64,000 nucleotides of DNA from Fragilaria crotonensis. Lineage: Eukaryota; Bacillariophyta; Fragilariophyceae; Fragilariales; Fragilariaceae. Of the stretch, positions 33,053 to 43,369 are shown one piece after another. The stretch lies in assembly GCA_022925895.1 (NCBI GenBank), contig JAKSYS010000233.1, forward strand, positions 1 to 64,000. Direction: 5' to 3'. Under the pieces are notes generated by a model. The model worked only from the letters and a program-made list of their open reading frames with translations. It did not search any database and had not been told where the DNA came from. The first letter of the stretch is position 1; each line of letters begins with the position of its first letter. A program made the position numbers and the translations under genes.

Positions 33053-33815
33053 CTCCCTCCGTCCGAATATAGTAGTCCCAACTAATATTTTAAAGGGGTT
33101 CCCATCCGGTGTCTTTCAGTCATTTGGACGTAGGCTCCTGGTATGTTTCTACGATTTGGCGAGGCATGCGCTCCCTCAACCGACACTACTTAGAGAAATT
33201 TCCGCATTGTGACATAAAATTCCGCCTAATCGACATTCCTTAGGTCATGTAGAATGAAACACATGGAAACGGAACGGTATTCAAAGCAAATGACACGTAT
33301 AGTTACATATAGTTTTGAATGAGCCTTGTATGAGGAAAAGTGTCCTTGCAATTCGAGACACGATTTTTAATTAGACATTTTCCGTTATTGCTTCCTATAT
33401 GGCGCGATATTGATTTGGTAAGCACATAAAAGCCATGAACAACGACCGTTAATGACTTCAAGCAAAACTACTGTCAGGACTGCAACCTTTCAGGTGTGAC
33501 AGCGTTCTGGAAACGATTTATTTTGTTTAGCCCCAGTACGTTTTGTGTTCCTCATGCGTAGTTGAAAAGTCGTAACGGAAGCTTCGGGACGGGGAGGTCA
33601 TCTGCGCGAGTTACAGCCTTAAGAAAAATTTATTTAGAAAATTGCGACCTGAAAACTCAATTTTGAACATTCAGATCGAAACGCATGCATTTGATGTTAT
33701 ACATGGATCGATAGTGTTCATTTCGAGCAATCCAAATGACATGACGTTTCAGTGAAATGCCAGAATTTTCTCGACTGAAAGTTTAAGTGGGACTACTATA
33801 TTCGGACGGAGGGAG
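33053..33815. mobile_element. Mariner/Stowaway-type MITE, 763 bp
   Basis: The ends are perfect inverted repeats of 28 bases (33053-33080 and 33788-33815) beginning CTCCCTCCGTCCGAATATAG, flanked on both sides by TA (33051-33052, 33816-33817). TA duplication and this terminal sequence are hallmarks of Tc1/mariner, and the first 12 bases equal the well-known plant Stowaway/mariner ends. There is no open frame of transposase size, so it is non-autonomous. Perfect ends suggest recent activity. Confidence 0.93.
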
Positions 33816-34163
33816 TACTAATTATGACGCCTGACGGCGGATGCTTGAGACTTGAGAGACGCCTGACTCATACATACATAAGCCGAATGAAGAAGCCGAA
33901 GAACATGAATCTCTTGCATATATGCGATGTACTGTAGTATTCATCATGCCGTCCCATACAACGATAGTCTATGACTAGCGGTACAGTAGACAGTAGTAGT
34001 ACAGCAAATCGTATGATACGAAACGACGGCATAATCAAAAGAGGACTTGTACGAGGTACTTGTACCAGGTACTACTCCGTGGGGCGGAGCTGCGGCAATA
34101 AGTTCAAACTCTAAAAACTGCACTCGATGAACTGTGCCCATGAAACAGGAACAATAATCAAGG

Positions 34164-34970
34164 ATGAACTTCCCTTTCACCAGTTACAACATCATACTCT
34201 TTTGCCTTCTCTTTGTTGCCATTGTTCGCTTTTGTTTTTTAGCCTATCGAAGAGTGGGCAATTCCTCAACAATACAGAATCAAGAGACAGCCATTTCAGA
34301 AACGTCACCACAGCAGGGGGCAGCAGAAACGGATGGAATCAACCCTGCTCTGCTGCGGACCAAGGTTATCGAGTCCATCTTTCCTGGACAAACGGTATGT
34401 TCCTATGTCAACTTTTTACTACAGGGGTTGTTTCTGTTTCTGTCTTCTTGTTAACAAAATATGTATTGAACGACCTCTCCTAACTCATACTGTTCCACGT
34501 TTCATCAGGTTGATAACAATGCGACTCTTGTATACGATGCTGAATCCAATTCCTACCAGTGGGCCAACGATAAGACAGGTGATGCTTCATGCTCCATTTG
34601 TATAGAAAGTTATGGTACGTGTGTGTTGTTTGCAACTAAGATAGCACAACCCCTGGCTCCATTGTCGCACAACTCACAACAGTGTGTGCGCTCGTTTTTA
34701 TCCATGCTCTACAATTATCATAATGTCTGTATAGAACCTGGCGATGTGACGGTATCAAGTCAATGTGGTCATGTATTTCATCGAGAGTGCATCATGGGTT
34801 GGTTATTACATCATGATAAGGTTGGTGCTGGTCAGGGTGGTGTCAATAACAATGGACAAGGCAACGATGAATGTCCCCATTGTCGACAACTCATGTGGGA
34901 TGCCGACACATACCAACTTGTGGAGACAGAACTGCGTGCCACATGGAATCATTCCGAAGAAAGAACGTGA
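34164..34970 (+). CDS. Membrane-anchored RING-H2 protein 3
   Basis: Exons 34164-34394, 34509-34614 and 34735-34970 give 190 residues. The anchor is MNFPFTSYNIILFCLLFVAI. The motif INPALLRTKVIESIFPGQ precedes intron 1. Ligands are CSIC (exon 2) and CGHVFHREC, CPHC (exon 3). The loop between ligands six and seven is again long and Gly/Asn-rich (GAGQGGVNNNGQGNDE). Introns are 114 and 120 bases. The gene is intact and more like gene 4 than genes 1 and 2 (EPGDVTVSSQ rather than VSGDVTVSSQ). Confidence 0.82.
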
Positions 34971-34984
34971 GAGATGATTAAGAG

Positions 34985-36330
34985 ATATCATTTCCCACGG
35001 TGTCAACGAATTGTTTGTATTGCATGGTAAGAAGTGGTCACGGTTGTGATTGATTCTAGGAGAAGCCGAGGGACGATTGGATACCATGGACGGCCGAGTC
35101 CACCATTGAATTTGACACCTCGCAATGTATTCATGGCGATCTTGTTTCTGTCCATGAATTGTACACTCAGGCAAGTACACACAAATGTTTGGTGTTTGCT
35201 TCCTCATGACAACGACCAATGTATAAAAATAAATAACGATGGTGATGAATGCTGGGTGTGTTGTCAAAGCCACAAACTCATAACAGACGATAAAGTAATA
35301 ATCAGTATTGGTCTCTAGAGCTTAAGCGATGACGAGGAATCTGTAGGAAACAACTACAGCGACAACTTCGTCACGATTTTGTTGATACATACTGTATACC
35401 CTGTACACGCATAGTTTGAATGTTATCATTCCCTGTTGTTTCTAGCCTGTTCCTTGGAAATATGCAACAACTGTATCAACTGTCAACAAATCCCCCATGC
35501 ATCATCATTCAGAGGATAAAACTGCTGACTCATCACCATTGTTATTTGTTCTGCATCTACTTGTTGTCTCGCAGTAACTGTTTACTGCTGTCCATGGATG
35601 GTATTGTTGTTCCTTTTTTCTTCTAAAAAAGCTGCTGTATTGGCAATTTCCAAAGTCAATGGAATCCATTTGTCTTGCCATTTCAAACAAGCTCAGCTCC
35701 CAATCCCATGTTACCAAGACGCAGCATGTGCTGACTGTCATTAGAGTCATGGTTCATCAGCTACTAAAAACGGTAGTTATTGGAATCTCTCTGTCATTTG
35801 ACAGATCTCGGACATTCACGAACTACCAGTACCAGAGCTACAGTAGAGTACGAACCGGAGCATTCATCAGACCCCCGTACATACTTCGACTGTTACTATC
35901 GCACTGTGTACTGTGTACTGTGTATAGTTTTGGTTTTGGCACTAGTAGCTGCAGCTATGCAGCTATGCAGTGTGCACTGCACTGGTGGTAGTTGCCAATC
36001 GCCAATTAAGCGGGACAGCGCAAGAAAACATGTGCTGTACTGTATTTGAGAGGAGGAACGAAGAAAGCCCAAGCCGAACAAGAAACAAGAACCCTCTGTG
36101 CTTCGTTGAGCATTTTGACTCTTGACTCTTGACACATTTTTAGTTGTACTGTAGTACTCCGTACTACGTGTCACACTACGTACGCCGCACTCCTTTCTAT
36201 CGAACACTTTGCAAGTATCTGTAAGACTGGAATGGAGTAACTCTGCAGGAGCAGATTCTGTGCAGCAAGCGTTTAAATCGAGCACTCGAACTTCAAACAG
36301 TCCTCCCGATATAACACAAGAACAAAACGA
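34985..36330. other. Spacer between RING genes 3 and 4
   Basis: The first 350 bases resemble the 3' flanks of RING genes 1 and 4 (duplicated unit). The rest contains short frames without protein character and TGTACTGTA-type words near 35920-36170. Confidence 0.5.
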
Positions 36331-36339
36331 TAAGCAAGA

Positions 36340-37241
36340 ATGGGCTTGTATGATGTTATCTTCTACGTTGTGTTATGGTGCCTTATCCTTGCTGCCATGA
36401 TACACTGTTGGCGTATGTCGTTTCGAGGAGGTCCCAACCATGCCGCAGCAGCAACCACAAATCAGACAGCCGATGCCACTTCCGGAACATTGCCACAAGA
36501 ACAGGCAACAGCAACCGATGGAATTGACCCTGCTCTACTGCGGTCCAAGGTTATCGAGTCCATCTTTCCAGGACAAACGGTACGTTCCTCTGACGACTTG
36601 TTATATTGATGAAGGTTATTCTGTTTCTGCTTCTGTTGCGCTCTTTTTTGAACAAAATAGGAGTACTATTACGCATTGTACTGACCCATTCCTAACTTAT
36701 ACCGCACGACTTGTCATATCAGGTTGATAACAATTCGACTCTTGTATACGACGCTGAAGCCAATTCCTACCAGTGGACGAATGATAAGGCTGGAGATGCA
36801 TCCTGCGCTATATGCATAGAAAATTATGGTACGAATGCTTGTTACGACTGTCGCTTTGCTACGAGGGGCACAACCCTCGACTCCATTCCCTCATAACTCA
36901 CAACTTTCGTTATCGAACTTGTTGACAACTATATTGTGAAAATCATGATAGAACCTGGCGATGTCACTATATCCAGTCAATGTGGTCATGTATTTCATCG
37001 AGAGTGTATCATGGGTTGGTTATTACATCATGATAAGGTTGGTGCTCGTCAGGGTGGTGTGATTAACAATGGACAAGGCAATGATGAATGTCCCCATTGT
37101 CGACAACTCATGTGGGATGCCGAGACCTACCAACTTGTGGAGACGGAACTGTGCCACATGGAATCAATCCGAATCATAAGTAAATTTGAGGATGATTTTC
37201 TCCTACATCATTTTCCCATGGTGTCTTGGTATTGTATGTAA
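36340..37241 (+). CDS. Membrane-anchored RING-H2 protein 4, altered C-terminus
   Basis: Exons 36340-36579, 36723-36828 and 36952-37241. The layout is identical to paralogues 1-3: membrane segment (DVIFYVVLWCLILAAMIHC), IDPALLRSKVIESIFPGQT, CAICIENYG, then CGHVFHREC and CPHCRQ. Compared with its paralogues it lacks two bases after VETEL near 37150, so the common ending (about ten residues, RATWN..) is replaced by a different 30-residue tail. All zinc ligands precede the change, so the protein may still work. Confidence 0.8.
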
Positions 37242-37244
37242 GGC

Positions 37245-37750
37245 ATGGCAAACGATGTAACGTGACTATACGCACTTGGTTGTGTGGGGTTGTGATTGTT
37301 TCTTGTCATGGGTGATTGTAGTACGACCAATTACGAAAAGACAAGACACATTGGATGTTACGGACGGCCGAGACCGAAAACATGGAGTCTCTCCACCAAT
37401 GGAAAGTGACACGTCGCAAATTTATCCATCGTGATCGTTTTCTGTCGACGAAAATGTGCACTCACGCAAGTATACACAAATCTTTGGTATGCGTCCTAAT
37501 GACATTGTTCAATGTATATACAAATATAACGATGGTGATGAATGATGTGCTTCTTGGCCATTGTCGAGGTGACAAACTCAATTGAGACGATACAGTCATC
37601 TAAAGTATTGGCTCAAGATTTTTGTGGCAACGACGAGTACTCTGAAGGTAACATTCATCGAACCTCACTTTATTGTTAAGATATCTCTATTCCTTGTACA
37701 CACCATTTCAACCATGCCATGATTTCCCCGATTGGTTTGCCTCTCTCTAT
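37245..37750. other. 3' flank of RING gene 4
   Basis: This shows word-level similarity to the flanks after RING genes 1 and 3 up to about 37560, which marks the end of the duplicated unit. No gene is seen. Confidence 0.5.
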
Positions 37751-37753
37751 TTG

Positions 37754-38954
37754 TCAACACGGATATTCGATCTGGTCGTGGAATACAATCCCGCTGTTTT
37801 TAGTGGCGGCACGAATTCGCTGCCATGCATAGGTTGTAGGTTGATTCATGACATCCATCGGTGTCAAGTATTCCAGAACTACAGTGGCCACCGGATGAAG
37901 CAATGTTTCATTGAGGAGGTCGCGAAGTGTCAATGCCAAGCACATTTGAAATGGATCAAGATTTGGGTTCATCATGACACCGACATCGTTTCTGTTGTTG
38001 GAAATGCCGTGCGCCGACGACAAAGACGACAACAATGGAGATGGCACGGCCAGAGTGAAACTAGCAAACGATTCCATGTACAATTTGAGTTCCGTGAGCT
38101 TCGCGACCTGTTGTTGATAGCTTGTGCGGGTGTTTCACCCTTGTGATTGAGTGCCGTCAAGAGCATAAAGGACATGTTCCCTTGCCATTGAAGCGTTTCA
38201 TCATACTATAGTCGTGTTCCAGCAGTGCCTTGGCAATGGCCTTGGAACTTGCCAAATGTAGAGGAGCATCGCCGGCTTTGTTGACACAACATGGATCGGC
38301 ACCATTCATTTGTGACAGAAGCACTTGAATGACTGCGACTATTTCGTTGTCATGTGGCTGTAATGGTTGCCGCATTTGGTATGGACGCCGCAGCCGCAAC
38401 ATGCGAGGTGTACAAGATCCATGAATGTCCAGAATTGTTGCATTCGCATTCGCCCCGTGATGGAGCAAGACTTTGACAATATCCGCATTTCCAGCACTGC
38501 ATGCCAAATGAAGTGGTGTACGACCCATAAAGTCAACCGCAGTGTCGGGATGTAAACAAATCTCAAGGAGGTAACGCACAATCGCATAGTGTCCATGGAT
38601 GGAAGCAATGTGAAGTGGTGTCTTTTGGAAGGTGTCAGTCACGTTGGTATTGGCGTTATGCTTCTCAATCAGATACCCAAGAATCCCGAAATGACCTCGT
38701 TCGGCTGCCAACCAGAGAGGTGTTTGGCTGCGATCGTTTGTGGCATTCACATTGGCAGAGTACTCTTCCGTCAATACCTTGACTAGGGCAGTGTGACCTG
38801 CCGCTACGGCTTCGTGGAGTGCTGTTTGTCCAAAATAACCTCGGTGGTCCACGTCGACGACTCCTTTATCGATGAGTTCCTTGATCTTGTTGATATAAAA
38901 ACAACAATTTCCCCACCTTGCGAATTGGTGAAGTTCTTCATCCAAGCAGTTCAT
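37754..38954 (-). CDS. Ankyrin-repeat protein (frame-interrupted at C-terminal side)
   Basis: The start at 38954 (MNCLDEELHQFARWGN) is chosen over 38993 because the first 13 codons upstream are Gln/His-rich. Ankyrin repeats follow: GQTALHEAVAAGHTALVKVL, QTPLWLAAERGHFGILGYLI, KTPLHIASIHGHYAIVRYLL, RTPLHLACSAGNADIVKVLL and DAPLHLASSKAIAKALL. The C-terminal region then changes frame near 38175 and 38120 and ends at 37754 with TLRDLLNETLLHPVATVVLE, YLTPMDV, an F-box-like helix pattern. The gene lies inside the RING cluster on the other strand. A protein-interaction role is likely; partners are unknown. Confidence 0.7.
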
Positions 38955-38999
38955 AGTTGATTGTTGTTGCAATTGCAAGTGATGCAATATCACGATTGT

Positions 39000-40865
39000 G
39001 TATTGTTGGTTTAAGAAGCGTAGTATTGTGTTTGTGTGCCATTCCGTTCAGCACATTTTGTTCGATTTTCAATTTTGAAAATCATTGTGGCCGTTGATGT
39101 TGGCGTTGGCTTGGTTCCACGAAATGAAAACTGAAAACGCATACCCACGACATTGTATTTTACCTATTGGAGGCATGCATTGCACTTCACACAAATACTC
39201 GATCGCAGATGCACATTGCATAATCATAGAAACCAATGACATGGCGAGCTTCTCAGAGCACATATCCCAACCGCGATGCCCTGACATGATGGTGACGAAT
39301 CTCCTCTGACCAAGCAGTGTCAAATAATGAAAGACGCACAACAAGGTTGACAACACTTCCGCTGCGCGCTCGGTCAGGTTCAGTTGCTCGATTCGGTTGG
39401 ACAGGCAAGGACACAAGGTGGCGCATATGCCCGTCAATGCTCACCGAAGTTCCGCGCATCTCCACGCCTTCTGTCACGGGGGCAGTTCAATGTGTGCACC
39501 CACCTCCACCACTACAATGAGGAGGACTGTTTTGACGGAGGTATGGGCGAGTTGTTGCAGAAGTTGTCTGGAGGCATTAAGCTGACGTCTGCCCTGCACA
39601 ATAGTATGTGTGTTTCGCCCCCGAGCGATAAGGGTGAGTGTTATCCAGCAGAGAAGCACAACAATGTGGTTCAGAAGGACAAGAGGGAGAACGATGCAGG
39701 AGATTATACTTCTAGGGTCAGGACCATTCTCCACCTTTCCCGTTTACACCTGAAGTTGCTGTCCTAGTCCTTTTCACTGATCAATTGGCACTTTGCATTG
39801 CTGCAATGAAGGTTTTGGGAAAACAAAGCCAATCCAGGAGTGGAGAGGCCCTTAGCAATGCCGAGCAAGGTGAGCTTGTAGCCAAGGCGGCGAGCGTGCC
39901 ACCATGGCTGTGGATTGGGGGTTTGGTGGGTGAAGGTGAAACCAGCGGTCAACCCGCAGTCCGACACATGGTCGAGGGTGACTCATCTCTAAAACTTGGT
40001 GGAAGAGGCGGAATCGGGCCAATGTGCTTGCCCTCTACGAAATACGTCGGGGAAGAGGGACCTCAGGTGGCAAGGGAGCAAGTGACGGGCACTTTCGACG
40101 CTTTCCCATTGGTAACGACATGCAGGCTGTTCAGAGTCGCTAATGACAAGTTAACCTCGTAGATGCTGGTCAGATTGGACGGGCCACTCTGAAGTCCTTG
40201 GAATTCCTGGCGGCGTTGTTGGGGCTTGTGATGGAGCTCGTGTTTCATGTGATGCTTTTGAAAGGGCTCGGCGACGGGCTGGTTGATGTTGTCGAATTTT
40301 GTCGACGCGAGTCGGATACAACAGAGAATTGCGGTCTGGCATGCGGTCTACTCCAATACTTCATAGATCAGGGGATTCAGTACTATATTCGGAGTGATTT
40401 GCGGGATGTGAGAATGTGCTTGGTGATCCCAAGTCACGCATGTTGGATTGGTCGGACTCTCAGCTTGTTCAACATGTATTGAAGGTACCGAGCAACTTTT
40501 GGATTGCGGCAATTCCCTAGCAAATCGCTGCTGTGGTCGCAGCCCAGCACTTGTCAGTGCGAAGTGCGAACCGACTCCATCGCGAGACTGTAAGTCTTCT
40601 CTGAAGATATTAACGAGAGGTATTTGAGCGTCGTCGAGGGTTTTTGAACTTGCCGTGTTGTGTAGAGTATTCGAGAATGCGAGTACTTGCACTGACTACT
40701 TGTACTGAGTAATGTACCAGTAAGACGAGGATTTTCATTTTGTGTCATGTTTCCAAGTTCCAATCCGCGAAACGGATGACGTGTCAGGGGATTCTGATTG
40801 GTGCAAGTGCATTTGGTCTTGATGTGCAACAAGCAACCTGCAACACAAACATATATCTGATACTT
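39000..40865. other. Unrecognised G/C-richer block inside the RING cluster
   Basis: From about 39300 to 40650 the sequence is richer in G and C and lacks the GTAC words of other spacers. Open frames exist (for example 39785-40162 + and 40348-40692 -), but none has a motif I recognise and they overlap on both strands. It could be an inserted foreign or repeat fragment separating RING genes 4 and 5. Confidence 0.35.
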
Positions 40866-40882
40866 CAGTAGTGTTTTTGATC

Positions 40883-41654
40883 ATGTCGGATCCGACGAAA
40901 CCGAATGGAGGCGACAACAGCGCGTTGTACGTTGGTCTTGTTGTGGGTGTCCTTGTCTTTTATGCCGTTTGTGCCATTATTCGTTGTTCCTTGGTGAAAC
41001 GAGCAATGACGCGGGAACGTGTGCGACTAGCGGAACGGCGTGCTGCCCTTCGGGCAGTTCGAGAGGAATTGCAAGTCCGCAACGCCGAGGGATTGGGACG
41101 ACAAGATATCCTGTGGCATGCGCGAGTTTTGACAATACTCTTCCCGGAGAAGTTACAGTCACTGAGACTGTTACCACGATGGACGATGCAGTAACAGCAA
41201 CAAGTGCTGTTGCTGCTGATGCACATCATTTGATGTATGATCCGGAGACTCAACGATATCATTGGACAGATGAATTCCTTGCGGATCCCACCATTCAAAC
41301 CTGTTCCATTTGTATGGAACCTTTTGGTACGCCATGCGAGTGTCTGTTGTTTCTCCAATCAAAATAGGAAACTTATCGTGGTTTCTCACTAATGTTTTTT
41401 TTTCACACGTTGCTGTTGCAGAGCAAACCGACGATGTGGTGACTGGTAGATGTGTCCACTCATATCACTACGATTGCATGATGAGTTGGTTGGACACAAA
41501 GCTCTATAAAAATGATTGTCCCTACTGTCGCCAAGAATTGTGGACAGCGTCAGTGTATGATGAAATTTTGCGCCAACTTAAAGAAGCGGACAAGGATGTT
41601 CATGTGGCAACACCTGCACATTGCAACGAACAAGAGACTTTGGGACGTCAATGA
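40883..41654 (+). CDS. Membrane-anchored RING-H2 protein 5 (divergent)
   Basis: The start MSDPTKPNGGDNSALYVGLV leads into a membrane segment (LYVGLVVGVLVFYAVCAIIR) and a charged helix (RVRLAERRAALRAVREELQV). It lacks the first intron of the other copies: the LFPG motif runs directly into EVTVTETV, but with a one-base shift near 41147. The remaining intron is 41327-41421. Ligands are CSIC, then CVHSYHYDC and CPYC, with a short loop of 13 residues between ligands six and seven. Conserved YDPETQRYHWTDE corresponds to YDPESNSYQWTND of genes 1-4. Confidence 0.75.
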
Positions 41655-41949
41655 GAATTCGCTCTCCAACTGCGTGCACCGTTAGCAGATCCTGTGTCCG
41701 TCCAAAACCTTTCACAATTTACGGTTTTGACCTGTTGACATCTGCACCTCGGGAGTCGGGATTCGGGAGTGTCTCACTTAGGGATTATGGGTGATGGAAC
41801 CGATTCGAATCGTGTCACAGATTATTTTGAAACGTCTTGCTCAGATGTGGATGCGTTTTGAGCTTCAGCTCTGCATTTCGTGTCCGCCTTGTTTTCGCCT
41901 CACAACGTTTTTAACATCGTTAACGACCATCGTGTTGCTGACTTCCACC

Positions 41950-42684
41950 ATGTCCGACGTTAATCTCCCATGCACGAGCTGTAACGATGACACCGCCATC
42001 ATGCTGTTTATCAAGCGTGCGCTCATATTGGTGCTATGTTTTATCTTCTACTGTTTGCTCCTTTGTTGCTTTACGTGCAGTGCCGTTCGTCGGCAACAAA
42101 CGGCAGCAGAGGTTGAAATCTCTTCCAAGGACGACAACATTCGTAATCAAATCTTGGCAATCATCTTTCCAGGACAACAGGTGCGGAACCTTCATTGCTA
42201 GCAACACCATCAGCTTCAAGACAAGACTACTAGCTCACACTTTGCTATTTCTACAGCGAGGCGGTGAAACGAGGACCGTGAATGTCGATGAAGAGTGCCA
42301 GAGCTCCAACGAAACGGACGACCATGGTGAAGACGAACATTGTTGTTCCATCTGTCTCGATAAGTTCGGTAAGATCATGTCCGTCGACAGGAGGTACGAT
42401 GGTGCTGCCTGGATTTACTGTCTCACGATTGTTGTCGCGTCAACGTAGACCCTGAAGACTTGGTCACTATGAGCGCATGCTCTCATGAGTTCCATCGCGA
42501 TTGTTTATTATTGTGGGCAAAAACCAAGGACGGATGTCCCTACTGTCGTCAGCCACTGTGGGACCAAGCGACATACGATTCAACCAAGAAAGAAATCCTC
42601 GATCTGGCGATGCACAAGGACTCAAGCGACAACACTCAGAGTGAACGTAGTAATGACGAATCTCATACCAGGACGGAAGCGTGA
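41950..42684 (+). CDS. Membrane-anchored RING-H2 protein 6 (divergent)
   Basis: Exons 41950-42180, 42257-42368 and 42449-42684, with short introns of 76 and 80 bases in the positions used by genes 1-4. The membrane segment reads LILVLCFIFYCLLLCCFTC. NIRNQILAIIFPGQQ ends exon 1. Ligands are CSIC (exon 2), CSHEFHRDC and CPYC (exon 3), with a 10-residue loop. The tail is Ser/Glu-rich. The gene is intact. Together with gene 5 it represents an older branch of the family. Confidence 0.8.
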
Positions 42685-42689
42685 ACCAG

Positions 42690-43255
42690 TCTCGTTGTGG
42701 TTGGATTTACAATCACGAGGTTGTTGTGGACTACCCAGCAGCATTGACGAGTAACATAATCGGCAACATTTCCGTCACAATTGGCTCAACGCCACTCTGT
42801 AGCAGCATACAGGGAAACGTTGGAAAATCGGATTACGCGACATCGCAACGACTGCACAGGCTGGAAATTCTTTCCGTCGCTAACTTATATTGTAGGACCG
42901 AGCATCACATCATTACGCATGACCCGACTCCTGTATGTTGACCAAGTCATCAGTCGAGATGGAGCTGCCGCTGTAGGCTGTATGTTTGTCAATTGTGGCG
43001 GCGAGACAGGCAAACCTACTTCGTCGCTACCCCTTTTTTCACGAATCCATTACACAACGCGACCCAACCCTTCAAATAATGAAGGTCGCGACACACCTGT
43101 TCACAACGTGACTTTGATTCACTCGTTGTGGTGCGGTATGGCGCTAGATATGCCAATGCATTCCATTCAAGAAAAGAATCGATCCAACGATGGCAAAGGC
43201 CAATTCTAGCTTTTCGAAATAGATAAACGTATACACTATCATAGTTAAAATGTAC
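42690..43255. other. Spacer between RING gene 6 and the CaaX protein gene
   Basis: An open frame at 42781-43209 (+) has no recognisable motif and no upstream support. I see no gene here with confidence. Confidence 0.4.
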
Positions 43256-43257
43256 CT

Positions 43258-43369
43258 CTAGAGGATGACGCAATCCACACATCCACCCTGGTTGAAATGA
43301 GCTGCATCATCAAAAACTCGATCCTCATAGAGTGGCGATTGATCTGACAGTCGTTTCAGAAATGTTCCT
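43258..43369 (-). repeat. Tandem copy of the 3' end of the CaaX protein gene
   Basis: This 112-base stretch repeats the end of the neighbouring gene (43370-43481). It encodes the same tail in another frame: YEDRVFDDAAHFNQGGCVDC then VIL and stop, against YEDRVDADAMHFNKGGCVDC. Most differences leave the tail readable, and its CaaX end and stop are kept. Confidence 0.8.

Noticed and set aside
42781-43209. 142-residue plus-strand frame after RING gene 6
   Set aside because: No RING ligands or other motif; sits in a spacer next to the 3' end of an opposing gene.
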